DNA of 64,000 nt from Paenarthrobacter nitroguajacolicus. GTDB taxonomy: Bacteria; Actinomycetota; Actinomycetes; Actinomycetales; Micrococcaceae. Positions within the stretch are counted from its first letter, which is position 1. Each line of letters begins with the position of its first letter. Shown here piece by piece: positions 7,985 to 16,293 of the stretch. Location: NCBI RefSeq assembly GCF_007786235.1, contig NZ_VNFK01000011.1, positions 95,234 to 159,233 of the forward strand, written 5' to 3'. The notes under the pieces were generated by a model. That model saw nothing but the letters and a program-made list of their open reading frames with translations. It did not search any database and was not told the origin of the DNA. The position numbers and the translations under genes are program-made.

Positions 7985-8922
7985 GCACCAAAGCACAACG
8001 CCAGGTTTGGGGAGAGACGCTTTCAGAACTGTCTGAACTGGATGAGCGCATCCTGGTCCTGGACGGGGACCTTGCGACGTCCACACGCGCGGACATCATT
8101 GCAGAGTCCCATCCGGAAAAGTTCATCCAGGTTGGCATCGCAGAGCAAAACATCGTCGGCATGGCCTTCGGCCTCAGTACCCTTGGGTACCGGCCATGGC
8201 TGTCATCGTTCGGGGTCTTCTTCACCAACCGGGCACTGGACCAGGTCAGGATGCTGGTGTCCCAGACCAAGGCCCCAGTCCGCATCGCAGCGGCCTACTC
8301 CGGGTTGCTCAACGGCTCGAGCGGCAAGACACACCAGGACATCGAAGATTTCGCCATCATGCGGGCCATGCCCAACATGACGGTCATCGCCCCAGCCGAC
8401 GCCACCGAGGCGCGCGCCGCCATCAAGTGGGTGGCGGACTACGACGGCCCCGTCTACATTCGTTTCGCCCGCGACGCCGTCCAGGACGTATTTGACGAAG
8501 ACTACGTGTTCGCGCCGCACAAGCCCGTGGTCCTGCGCCACGGAACCGATCTCACGGTCGTCTCAACCGGGGTGCAGACCTCCAGGGTTGCGCAGGCGCT
8601 CGATTCCCTTGAGCAAGAAGGAATCACGGCAAAACACATCCACGTTCCGATGCTGAAGCCCTTGGACGATCAGGAACTCCTGCAGGAGCTCCGCTCTGCG
8701 CCCTTGATTGTCACCGTGGAAGAGCACAGCGTTCTCGGAGGACTCGGGGGCCTGGTCTGTGAGCTGACCGCAGGATCCGAAGAGCCTGCACGAGTCACCA
8801 GGCTCGGGCTTGCCGATCATTGGTCCGAATCCGCGCCGAACGAGTTCCTTTTGGACAAATACGGACTGTCACCTGCCAAAGTTGCGGAGCACATCAAGGC
8901 AACCCTGAAGTCGCGGAAGTGA
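7981..8922 (+). CDS. Transketolase, C-terminal subunit
   Basis: A 313-residue partner of the preceding subunit, containing the pyrimidine-binding and C-terminal transketolase domains. The conserved GIAEQNIVGMAFGLS segment carries catalytic Glu55, followed by FTNRALDQVR and SGKTHQDIEDFAIMR. The start GTG at 7981 overlaps the previous stop by 4 bp, and the following kinase ATG is directly adjacent to its TGA. The three genes therefore form one tightly coupled unit. Which ketose phosphate it cleaves is not visible. Confidence 0.9.
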   Translation: MSTKAQRQVWGETLSELSELDERILVLDGDLATSTRADIIAESHPEKFIQVGIAEQNIVGMAFGLSTLGYRPWLSSFGVFFTNRALDQVRMLVSQTKAPVRIAAAYSGLLNGSSGKTHQDIEDFAIMRAMPNMTVIAPADATEARAAIKWVADYDGPVYIRFARDAVQDVFDEDYVFAPHKPVVLRHGTDLTVVSTGVQTSRVAQALDSLEQEGITAKHIHVPMLKPLDDQELLQELRSAPLIVTVEEHSVLGGLGGLVCELTAGSEEPARVTRLGLADHWSESAPNEFLLDKYGLSPAKVAEHIKATLKSRK

Positions 8923-9987
8923 ATGACCTCCATTATGTCCAAGCCACTCCAGACTTTGAGCCCCCTTAAGGCCGTGCAGCAACGCGTGCCCGCCGGCCTT
9001 TCACGCATTGTCACCCTCACCCCAGCCCCGGCCATTGACAGGGTCTACTTCCTGGACCGCATGGTAGAGGGGCACGTCAACAGGGCAACCAGGGTTGAAA
9101 CGTACCTGGCAGGCAAAGGCATCAACGTTGCACGTGCCCTGAGCCTCGCTGGAAACGTCGCCATCGCTGTGGTGCCCATCAACGACGAGGACCTCGAGCT
9201 GGCCGAAGGCAGCGAGAGCGTACGCAACAAGGTGTTCAAGACCGTGGGAGTCACTGCAGCCACCAGGGTCAACGCAATCATCGTGGACACGGACGGCGCC
9301 ACCACAAACTTCAACGAGAATGCAGCACCGCTGACTGCGGAGAAATGGCAACAGCTCTGCGACGCGACGCTCGATGAAGTCAAAAGGGTCCAGGCAGACT
9401 GGTTGGTCCTGGGCGGTTCGCTTCCGGTGGACAGCAGCACCGGCCGCGAAGTCGATCCTGGCAGGCTCTTCCGTGCTGCACATCAGCAAGGAGTCTCAAC
9501 GTGCCTGGATACCTCTGGAGAAACCCTTAAAGCTTGGGCCTCATCAGCAACGCCCGTGGACCTGGTCAAGCCCAACAGGGAAGAGCTGGCTGAGATCACT
9601 GGGACGGCGCTACGGACCATGAGGGATGTGGTGTTCGCCGCCAACGTGCTCCGGCAAAGGGGGATCAGGACCGTCTTGGCCAGCCTGGGAAGCGACGGGC
9701 TGGTGGCGGTCAACGAGCATGGTGTTCTCTGGGCAAGGGGCCCTTCAGCCAGGGTCCTCAACACCACGGGAGCCGGAGACGCCGCACTTGCGGGCTACCT
9801 CAGCGCACTGCCGCACTCATCAGCGGCCCCGTACTCAACGGAAGTGGTCTGCGAGGCCCTTGCCCGCGCCGTCGCCTGGGGTGCGCTCGCCGTGCAGGAA
9901 GCCACTACCATCCTTCCGCGGGTCGTCTTCTCACCGGCAGGCATCTCAGTGTCCGCGCCGGACCCGGACTACGTACTTTCCCGGTAA
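8923..9987 (+). CDS. PfkB-family hexose/ketose kinase (1-phosphofructokinase-like)
   Basis: A 354-residue PfkB carbohydrate kinase. The sugar-binding start is TLTPAPAIDRVYFLD (about 31-45) with GKGINVARAL (about 64-73), and the phosphotransfer motif NTTGAGDAALAGY holds the catalytic Asp286. Members of the 1-phosphofructokinase/tagatose-6-phosphate kinase branch phosphorylate ketoses or their phosphates. An internal ATG at 8935 would remove only four residues. Being coupled to a split transketolase, it probably makes the ketose phosphate which that enzyme cleaves; this role is inferred. A hairpin terminator follows. Confidence 0.85.
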   Translation: MTSIMSKPLQTLSPLKAVQQRVPAGLSRIVTLTPAPAIDRVYFLDRMVEGHVNRATRVETYLAGKGINVARALSLAGNVAIAVVPINDEDLELAEGSESVRNKVFKTVGVTAATRVNAIIVDTDGATTNFNENAAPLTAEKWQQLCDATLDEVKRVQADWLVLGGSLPVDSSTGREVDPGRLFRAAHQQGVSTCLDTSGETLKAWASSATPVDLVKPNREELAEITGTALRTMRDVVFAANVLRQRGIRTVLASLGSDGLVAVNEHGVLWARGPSARVLNTTGAGDAALAGYLSALPHSSAAPYSTEVVCEALARAVAWGALAVQEATTILPRVVFSPAGISVSAPDPDYVLSR

Positions 9988-10004
9988 CTTATCGCCCACG
10001 ATCT

Positions 10005-10040
10005 GCCAGGGCCCGTGTCTCGCAACGTCCGGGCCCTGGC
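10005..10040 (+). terminator. Hairpin terminator after the transketolase/kinase operon
   Basis: GCCAGGGCCCG (10005-10015) pairs perfectly with CGGGCCCTGGC (10030-10040), followed by TTTCCCTT. It lies between convergent genes and may act in both directions. Confidence 0.65.
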
Positions 10041-10060
10041 TTTCCCTTGCCCGCGGACGT

Positions 10061-11137
10061 TTACGGGATGTACCGGTTGCTGCGCAGATATTCCAGGTGT
10101 GTTCGCAGGCTCTCGTGGGAGTCGACGCAGTCATTGAATCCTGCCTGCCTGATCTTGATAGTGCTCTGCACCATGTCGAAGTCAGACGCCATCCAGCCGT
10201 CAACGAACGGCCACGAAGCAATGGTGTCCCACGGCGTTGGCCGCAGTCCGTGACGGTCCACCATCTTCTGCCACAGCCCGTCCTTGTCACCCATCTGATC
10301 TGACAGGGACAGGGGCTGGGGTTCGGCCGTCGGCATATCGAAGAACCCGGCCAGCACCTCCCAGAGTTGGTTCCACCGGAAGTTGTCACCGTTGGTGACA
10401 TTGAAGATTTCGGCATGCGCTGCTTGAGCGGTCAGGGCCCACGAAACGGCCCGTGCAAGAAGTCCGGCATCCGTGGCTTGGTGCAGGGCCTTCCATGTTC
10501 CCGGCAGACCCGGGAAACGGAGCGGGACGCCTTCTTCCTTGCTTACTGCGGCGAAAACCGCCAACCCGTTGACGATGTTCATCGGGGATCCGGCGCTGAA
10601 ACCGAACACGCCATCAGGGCGGAGAACGGTCCACGAGAAGTTGCGCTCCTGGCCGCGCTGCCTCAGCGCGTCCTCCTGGTTGTTGTAGAAAATGGGTCCA
10701 AGGAACCGGGGGTCTGATTCCTTGGCGGGCGTCTTGTAGTGGCCCAGGTGTTCCCCGTACGACTTCCCGCCTCCCACCATGACGACTCTCTCGAGGGTGG
10801 CGCCAGTGACCTCCAAAGCATCGAGGATATTGACCAGCATGGCGGTGTTGGGCTCCACAGCGGCCTTCATCGGGAGGTCCACGTAAGCGGCGTACACCAC
10901 ATGGGTGACCCTTGCCAGATCGGCGAAATTCTCTCTGACCGACGCCGGGTCAAGGAGGTCGACGCTGACGTGGCGAACGGTGCTCCGTTCGTGGAGCTCC
11001 TCCAGGGGGCCGCGCCGCGCAACCGTCACCACGTTCCAGCCGTCGTCGGCCAGGCGAAGGGCTGCCGCGCGTCCAATGACGCCATGCGCCCCGGCCACCA
11101 GTACCGTACCGGGGCCCTCGCTATGAAACTCTTTCAT
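10061..11137 (-). CDS. NAD(P)-dependent reductase of the PRISE (progesterone 5-beta-reductase/iridoid synthase-like) type
   Basis: A 358-residue atypical short-chain reductase. The Rossmann motif is GAHGVIGRAAAL (about 14-25), followed by HVVYAAYVDLP. The block GGGKSYGEHLGHYKTPAKES with FYNNQEDALRQR and WTVLRPDGVFGF resembles PRISE-family enone reductases (the usual TxKHY/FYY..ED pattern), which reduce C=C of enones and some carbonyls. The start ATG 11137 places the Rossmann motif near the N terminus. Last gene of a minus-strand run headed by a LysR gene. It suggests reduction of a ring enone or lactone intermediate, not a nucleotide sugar. Confidence 0.7.
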   Translation of the reverse strand: MKEFHSEGPGTVLVAGAHGVIGRAAALRLADDGWNVVTVARRGPLEELHERSTVRHVSVDLLDPASVRENFADLARVTHVVYAAYVDLPMKAAVEPNTAMLVNILDALEVTGATLERVVMVGGGKSYGEHLGHYKTPAKESDPRFLGPIFYNNQEDALRQRGQERNFSWTVLRPDGVFGFSAGSPMNIVNGLAVFAAVSKEEGVPLRFPGLPGTWKALHQATDAGLLARAVSWALTAQAAHAEIFNVTNGDNFRWNQLWEVLAGFFDMPTAEPQPLSLSDQMGDKDGLWQKMVDRHGLRPTPWDTIASWPFVDGWMASDFDMVQSTIKIRQAGFNDCVDSHESLRTHLEYLRSNRYIP

Positions 11138-11265
11138 CACATGTCCATTCCCAGCTGACTGCTGTGGTTGAAATGGCATTGGGCCGGGCCAGGTGGCCCG
11201 GCCCAATGCCGAAGATGAACGCGCAGGTGCACGTTGTTTGTTAATGCTCGACGGCGGTAGCGGCC

Positions 11266-12231
11266 CTAGAGGGAGCCGGCGCCTTGGAGGGTGTCGTCGC
11301 CCGCTACGGCCTGGACGTGGTCGTGCGGGTCTCCCTTGTAAGCCCAGATCCGCTTGTACGAGCCGGTACCAAGATCGTCAAGCAGGTCCGGTCCCACCGG
11401 ATTCCAACCGAGCTCGGCCCGGGCTTTTGCCGAATCCACGCGGCTGTTGCTCGAGATTGCTACGTCAACCCACCGCTGCCCCAAGGCTTCGTAGGCTACC
11501 TCGGGCGGGCATGACTCTGCTGACTCCAGGCCCACCAGCCTGGCGATGGTCTCTGCGATGTCGCCCATCCGGGCTTCACCCGAGGCCAGGTTGTAGACGC
11601 TCCCTGCAGGGGCGTTTTCCAAAGCCAGGAGGTAGGCCTCGGCAAGATCGGAAATGTACACGTTGGACCAGCGGTTGTCGCCTCGGCCCACATACAAGCT
11701 GCGTCCCGAGGTGATGGCCTGACGGATGAGCAAGGGCAATTGTTCGCTGGCGCCATCGCCAAAGATCATCGACGGCCGCAGGACCACCGTGTGGATCCCC
11801 CTTCCGGAGGCTTCGGTGACCGCTTGGTCGGTGGAGTACCGGGTGGCCACGATCTCTGCGGGGTCATGGACCACGTCTTCGGTGAAGACGGTCTGGTTCA
11901 GCTCACCCTGTGCCAGGTCTGTGTAGACGCCCGTTCCGCTGGTGCGGATGAACTTCTTTCCCGTTCCTTCCAGGGCCGAGAGGAACACCTGCGTTGAGTC
12001 AGCGTGATCGGCCGTAGCAGTGTCAACCACCGCATCGGCAGCCAGGGCAGCTTCGCGGAGGGTGGTGGCGTCGTCGAGTCCGCCGAGCACGGGATTGATG
12101 TCCCGGGCACGCAGGGCCTTGGCGCCGCTTTCGCTGCGGACGAGGCCGCTGACGGAGTGACCGGCCTGAAGGAACCTCTGTGACACCGCCTGTCCGATGT
12201 AGCCAGTGGCTCCAGTTACGAAGATATGCAT
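11266..12231 (-). CDS. NAD-dependent epimerase/dehydratase family protein
   Basis: A 321-residue extended SDR. It begins with the Rossmann motif TGATGYIGQAV (about 6-16). VVDTATADHAD and the segment RTSGTGVYTDL replace the usual YxxxK region, RPSMIFGDG follows, and the C-terminal domain ends in RVDSAKARAELGWNP. It is paralogous to the gene at 14149-15036: EGTGKKFIRTSG here corresponds to EGTGKRYIRSST there. An AAGGA precedes ATG 12231. Activity is probably oxidation/reduction or epimerisation of a pathway intermediate; the substrate is unknown. Confidence 0.75.
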   Translation of the reverse strand: MHIFVTGATGYIGQAVSQRFLQAGHSVSGLVRSESGAKALRARDINPVLGGLDDATTLREAALAADAVVDTATADHADSTQVFLSALEGTGKKFIRTSGTGVYTDLAQGELNQTVFTEDVVHDPAEIVATRYSTDQAVTEASGRGIHTVVLRPSMIFGDGASEQLPLLIRQAITSGRSLYVGRGDNRWSNVYISDLAEAYLLALENAPAGSVYNLASGEARMGDIAETIARLVGLESAESCPPEVAYEALGQRWVDVAISSNSRVDSAKARAELGWNPVGPDLLDDLGTGSYKRIWAYKGDPHDHVQAVAGDDTLQGAGSL

Positions 12232-12269
12232 TGTTTTCCTTTTCTCTGCGGGGTTTGTCTGGGGGCTGC

Positions 12270-12608
12270 TTAGGCCACGTGGTTCAGTTGTTCGTCCTGC
12301 TGCCCTTGGGGCAGGACGTTGGGACGGTCATCGTCCAGGAGGAGCCGGCTGATGGCCGAACAAACAGCTTCGGCCATGGTTCCGATCGGGGCGTGCTCCG
12401 GGTGAACGAGGTATCGCTGATAGTGATCCTCGGAGGGGAACACTGACATGTATCCGGTGACGTTGACGTCGTCGACGGCCCTGATGACCCGTACGTCCTC
12501 CAAATCCGGAATCTTGCCCGGAAGGCTCCTCAAGGCGTCTTCAAAGGTGCTGCGTGCCTCGTGGGTGATGTCCTCGGGAAAGGTGAAACTGACGAGTTGG
12601 TAGAACAT
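12270..12608 (-). CDS. Dabb (stress-responsive alpha/beta barrel) small protein
   Basis: A 112-residue protein starting MFYQLVSFTFPEDIT, with GKIPDLEDVRVIRAVDD and FPSEDHYQRYLVHPEH. This is the usual Dabb dimeric alpha/beta-barrel pattern: a strand, a helix, and a Y..Y..HP.H motif before the last helix. Dabb proteins include small-molecule cyclases and lyases as well as stress proteins. The tail after residue 95 is variable. It sits between an epimerase and a cupin in one run, so a catalytic or binding role on the pathway intermediate is plausible but unproven. Confidence 0.7.
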   Translation of the reverse strand: MFYQLVSFTFPEDITHEARSTFEDALRSLPGKIPDLEDVRVIRAVDDVNVTGYMSVFPSEDHYQRYLVHPEHAPIGTMAEAVCSAISRLLLDDDRPNVLPQGQQDEQLNHVA

Positions 12609-12619
12609 CTTTCTGTGGC

Positions 12620-13069
12620 CTATCTGTTGTGGTGGTTCATTCGTCCGGGATGGGTCTTGTGCTCAACGGTGACGAAGATCAATGGCGACAGCCCAATATT
12701 TTCCAGATCGTGGAGCAGGTATTCGCCGGGAAGAAAATGGAAATGACGCGAATCGCCCACGGCATAGTCCACTTCCCGTGTGGTGCCGTCGTCTTCGTGC
12801 TGCCTGCTGCGTCCTGCGGTGACCGCAGTCCAGAAGTAGTCCAGGACATGACGGTGGGCGTGGAGGCGCTGACCCGGGTCCAGCCTGATTTCCCAGACCC
12901 TTACGTGGTCGGTCTCCGAGACGATTCTTTGTCCGACGTTGAAGTTGTAGGCGTTCTCATGAAAGTCGCGGAGGACTTCTTCCGGCCAGCCAACGAAGTT
13001 TCGGGCCACTACGGCTCCCGCTCGCTGGCTTCCACGTGGGACGGTGGCCGAGCTTTCCTGGGTTGTCAC
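12620..13069 (-). CDS. Small cupin-fold protein
   Basis: A 149-residue single-domain cupin. The first cupin motif is seen as VWEIRLDPGQRLHAHRHVLDYF and the second as DSRHFHFLPGEYLLHDLENIG, supplying several His and Glu/Asp metal-ligand candidates. A longer frame begins at GTG 13105 overlapping the SDR stop, but GTG 13069 follows GAGAGGAC at good spacing and is preferred. Cupins of this size act as isomerases, dioxygenases or lactone-processing enzymes. No specific reaction can be claimed. It lies 11 bases from the Dabb gene and is likely cotranscribed. Confidence 0.7.
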   Translation of the reverse strand: MTTQESSATVPRGSQRAGAVVARNFVGWPEEVLRDFHENAYNFNVGQRIVSETDHVRVWEIRLDPGQRLHAHRHVLDYFWTAVTAGRSRQHEDDGTTREVDYAVGDSRHFHFLPGEYLLHDLENIGLSPLIFVTVEHKTHPGRMNHHNR

Positions 13070-13101
13070 TAGGTGTCCTCTCGATGGCAGGCGAGGAGGA
13101 A

Positions 13102-13896
13102 TCACACGAACGTGGTGACGCCTCCGTTGACGGTGTATTCGGCTCCGGTGATGAAGCTTGCGGCGGGTGATGCCAGGAAGAGGATGACTGGGGCGACGTC
13201 GTCGGCATTCCCCAGCCTCCCTACCGGCAGTCCCGAGTCATTGACGAACGCTTGGATTGCCTCTTCCCGCGGTACACCGAATTTGCGGGCCTGGGAGTCG
13301 AGGAATCCTCCGGGGCGATCCCACATTGAGGTGTAGATATGCGCCGGTGCAACTACATTGGACCTGATTCCCTTCGGCCCGAACTCGCGGGACAGCATCT
13401 TGGACAGAGACAGTACTGCGGCCTTGGAAACGCTGTAGTCCGGGGCATCCACCAGAGGGGTCCTTCCTGCTTCCGAGCCCACATGGACGATTGATCCTGA
13501 ACCGGCCGCAATCATGGATGGCAGGACTTCCCGGCACATCCTCACATATGCCATGAAGTTAAGTTCCATGGTGGAACGCCACATATCGTCGGTGACGTCC
13601 AGGAAGCCCTCCCGGACCGACACCGCCCCAGCGTTGTTGACAAGGACGTCTATTCCACCGAATCGTTCAATGGCTTGTTGCACGGCGGGCCCGGGGGACT
13701 CCGGAAGAGCCAGATCCGCGGCAATGTGCAGGAGCCTGCCGGCCTCCGCGCCTTCAATGCCCGCCGTTTCCACGTGTTCGCGGCTGACTCCAACAACGTT
13801 TGCTCCTTCCTTGAGGAAGAGTTCCGCGGCAGCGAGCCCGATTCCCTGGCTCGCCCCTGTTATGAGGACAGTTTTGCCGCTGAAAGTTTGATTCAT
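13102..13896 (-). CDS. SDR-family NAD(P)-dependent oxidoreductase
   Basis: A 264-residue classical SDR. The cofactor motif TGASQGIG lies near residue 13, followed by NNAGAV and the active-site Ser and YSVSK (DYSVSKAAVLSLSK); it ends with FITGAEYTVNGGVT. It would oxidise or reduce an alcohol/ketone with NAD(P)H. ATG 13896 is chosen because the Rossmann fold starts directly there; an AGGAAGG lies about 12 bases upstream. It overlaps the longest possible cupin start, consistent with an operon. Confidence 0.88.
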   Translation of the reverse strand: MNQTFSGKTVLITGASQGIGLAAAELFLKEGANVVGVSREHVETAGIEGAEAGRLLHIAADLALPESPGPAVQQAIERFGGIDVLVNNAGAVSVREGFLDVTDDMWRSTMELNFMAYVRMCREVLPSMIAAGSGSIVHVGSEAGRTPLVDAPDYSVSKAAVLSLSKMLSREFGPKGIRSNVVAPAHIYTSMWDRPGGFLDSQARKFGVPREEAIQAFVNDSGLPVGRLGNADDVAPVILFLASPAASFITGAEYTVNGGVTTFV

Positions 13897-14148
13897 GGTC
13901 CGTGTTTGCCTTCCTCTGTTCATGCAAATCAGACGTTCGCAGAGGACACCGAGCCTAGCTGCCAGGCGGCGCAAGGTCCCGGGTTCGAGGGGCAAAGGAT
14001 TGGTGGATATTCGTTTTAGTTCTTTTGCTTGGGTCCTGGGTTCCCTCGAATGGGCTTGAAATCAATGCTTCCACGAAGGGCGGCCGGGCGTCCAAGACCA
14101 GAATGCAATGCAGGGGCAAAGCGCTGCTTATGACTTCCCGGGGCCTCG
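13897..14148 (-). other. 252-bp intergenic gap inside the LysR-headed gene run
   Basis: No gene is supported in this gap between the epimerase stop and the SDR start. It is long enough for a second promoter. I see no hairpin with a U tract, so read-through from the upstream epimerase is possible. Confidence 0.4.
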
Positions 14149-15036
14149 TCAGGACCACATGAAGGAGTACGATCCCTCGCGTAATTCGTCCTGGAGCCCC
14201 GGCCCGTTTGGCTGCCAGCCCAGTTCAATCCTTGCCTTGGTAGCATCCACGCGGCAGTTGCCTGCAAGCACGCCATCGACGAACGTCACGCCGTATGCCG
14301 TGTAGGCCGTATCCATGGTGCATGACTGGGCATCGGCGTATCCGAGGATCCCGGCGATGTCCTGGGCGATGTCGCCCACTGACGATTCGCCGGCAGCGAT
14401 GTTGTAGAGACTCCCTGCGGGTGCCTTGGCCAGGGCAAGCGCGAACGATTCAGCCGCGTCGGCGATGTACACGTGGGATTGCCTGTTGGCGCCCGGGCCT
14501 ATGTACAGGCTTTGTCCCGCAGTGATGGCCCGCTTAATCAGGCCCCCGATCACAGGACCGCCAGCCTCCCCGTAGGCAATCGAAGGGCGAAGGACCGTGG
14601 TGTGAATGTCCCTCTCCGCGGCTTGCTGCACCCGGGCGTCCGTTTCGAGGATTTGGGCTATCCCCCGAATCGGAGAGACCGCCATCCCCTCTTTGTGGAC
14701 GGTCCTGTTCAGCGAGCCAAGGGATGCGTCCACGTACACCCTTGCAGTGCTGCTTCGGATGTACCGTTTGCCAGTACCCTCCAGCGTGGCGAGGAACAGT
14801 TTCGCTGCCGGCAAGTGCCCTGAAACATCAACCACAGCATCCACCAGTTGCGTGACGTTCCGGATGGTCTCCCCGTCTTCGAGGGTGGCCAGAATGGGAG
14901 TTATCCCACGGGCCTCCAGGACCCTCGTTCCCGTCACAGTGTCCGTGAGCCCAAAGATCTCATGGCCTGCCATCTTGAGCCGTAAGGCAATTGCCAGTCC
15001 CAGGTACCCGGTTGAGCCGGTGACAAGTACAGACAT
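14149..15036 (-). CDS. NAD-dependent epimerase/dehydratase family protein (paralogue of 11266-12231)
   Basis: A 295-residue extended SDR with TGSTGYLGLAIALR (about 6-19), EGTGKRYIRSS, TTVLRPSIAYGEAGG and VDATKARIELGWQP. Length, motif spacing and the C-terminal ARIELGWQPNGPGLQDEL segment parallel the other epimerase of this cluster, suggesting duplication followed by division of labour. As in that protein, the classical YxxxK is not obvious. It is the first structural gene after the LysR regulator. Confidence 0.75.
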   Translation of the reverse strand: MSVLVTGSTGYLGLAIALRLKMAGHEIFGLTDTVTGTRVLEARGITPILATLEDGETIRNVTQLVDAVVDVSGHLPAAKLFLATLEGTGKRYIRSSTARVYVDASLGSLNRTVHKEGMAVSPIRGIAQILETDARVQQAAERDIHTTVLRPSIAYGEAGGPVIGGLIKRAITAGQSLYIGPGANRQSHVYIADAAESFALALAKAPAGSLYNIAAGESSVGDIAQDIAGILGYADAQSCTMDTAYTAYGVTFVDGVLAGNCRVDATKARIELGWQPNGPGLQDELREGSYSFMWS

Positions 15037-15161
15037 TCTGATTCCCTTTCGGCTGAACGTCCCCGCGTGCTGCGCATTCCGCTATGCACGTCCGTGAACA
15101 TCGTTCCACGGCAATTGCAGGGTCTCTAATAGAAATCCGTTGTGGGACCCATCGGGTTTGA

Positions 15162-16118
15162 TTATGGCTTGGGTTCTTTGGACCGGCCGTTGCGCGGTTC
15201 CAGCACGGCTGGCAGTTCCTGCAGCAGTTCCACGTACCTCTCGGCGGTAGGCGACAACTTGGTGCGGCTGTACACAGACAAGTCCCGGGTCAGGGGAGGG
15301 AAGGGTTCCACAGCCACCCCGGGCCCGTCCATGGGGAGGGCGTTGGCTGGGAGCAACGCAACACCGGCGCCCGCTCCTGCCAGCTTGACGGCGCTGTCTA
15401 TCTGCCCGGTGTGGAACACGAAATCAGGGGTGATATTGGTGGATTGCATGTACTCGCGGATGAATTCGCCCAGCCCGTGATTTCCTTCGAAGGTTATCCA
15501 GGAATGCGAGTGCAGCGAGCTCACGGGAAGGATCCCGCGGGACTGGGGTGCCCCTTGCGGGGCCTGTCCCGCATACGGTTGGACGTCTTTCAGGATGGGG
15601 TCCTCGGGAGCCAGATACAGCACAAAGATCTCATGGCCCAGGTCGATGACCGGTCCGCTCCACTGCTTGGGCGTGGGTCCGACCGCCAGATCTCCCGTTC
15701 CGGAGGCCACTGACTCCTCCAACGTCCTCCTGTGGGCGAACTCCAACAGGGTGACGGGAATCTTTGGGTTGTCGTTATGCCAACGGAGCAAAGAGGGCGG
15801 CAGGATGCCCGCGGCTATGGAGTGCACTGTGGCAATCACCAATTCGCCTGCTTCACCGTTGAGGACTTCGCGGGCCGCCCGCTTCGCGTCCTCGGCAGCC
15901 TTCAATGAGATGCGCGCGTGTTCAGCGTAGGCGCGGCCGGCAGGGGTCAGCCGCACCGTTCCGGTGGTTCGCTCTATGAGCTCACCACCCGCGGCGCGCT
16001 CCAGCGCGCGGATTTGTTGGCTTAGTCCTGGCTGGGATACACGGAGGAGTTCAGCCGCCCGGGTGAAGGACCCTTCCTCTGCCACGACCAGTAGGTATTC
16101 CATCTGCCTCAAAGTCAC
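15162..16118 (-). CDS. LysR-family transcriptional regulator
   Basis: A 318-residue LysR protein. The N-terminal HTH is MEYLLVVAEEGSFTRAAELLRVSQPGLSQQIRALE (split here only by reading), followed by a periplasmic-binding-like effector domain. GTG 16118 is preferred because TATGCT (16130-16125) lies exactly 6 nt before it, the leaderless pattern used repeatedly in this window. It is divergent from the amidohydrolase at 16294 and precedes the minus-strand reductase/epimerase genes in the same direction. It probably controls both arms in response to the pathway substrate. Confidence 0.87.
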   Translation of the reverse strand: MTLRQMEYLLVVAEEGSFTRAAELLRVSQPGLSQQIRALERAAGGELIERTTGTVRLTPAGRAYAEHARISLKAAEDAKRAAREVLNGEAGELVIATVHSIAAGILPPSLLRWHNDNPKIPVTLLEFAHRRTLEESVASGTGDLAVGPTPKQWSGPVIDLGHEIFVLYLAPEDPILKDVQPYAGQAPQGAPQSRGILPVSSLHSHSWITFEGNHGLGEFIREYMQSTNITPDFVFHTGQIDSAVKLAGAGAGVALLPANALPMDGPGVAVEPFPPLTRDLSVYSRTKLSPTAERYVELLQELPAVLEPRNGRSKEPKP

Positions 16119-16138
16119 CTTATAAGCATAGGTTATGC
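16119..16138. promoter_or_regulatory. Leaderless LysR promoter overlapped by an inverted repeat
   Basis: On the minus strand TATGCT-N6-GTG forms the -10 and start of the LysR gene. The same DNA carries GCATA-GGT-TATGC (16126-16138) next to CTTATAAG, a dyad of the T-N11-A LysR-box type. Autoregulation together with control of the divergent amidohydrolase is the natural reading. Confidence 0.5.
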
Positions 16139-16293
16139 AAGGCGCTGGAAATAGCTCTTGGACTTTCCTGTGTGCTGCGACACAAGCTGGTGACATCAGT
16201 TCAAAGCAGCGGCAGGCGGCCGCAATGCAAACGCCCCGGAGCACCGATTCACGATTTTGTTGAAGCCGTGCACCGATTCTTGGAGGTAACACG

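Noticed and set aside
8923..9987. Naming the PfkB protein as fructose-1-phosphate kinase (fruK)
   Set aside because: No fructose phosphotransferase gene is adjacent, and coupling to a split transketolase suggests another substrate.
7097..9987. Assignment to the apiose or sulfoquinovose transketolase pathways
   Set aside because: Split transketolases occur in both, but their isomerases, specific kinases or sulfosugar enzymes are not visible here.
13970..14000. tRNA-like T arm (GGTCCCGGGTTCGAGG)
   Set aside because: The flanking bases do not form a T stem, and no acceptor, D or anticodon arm is present.
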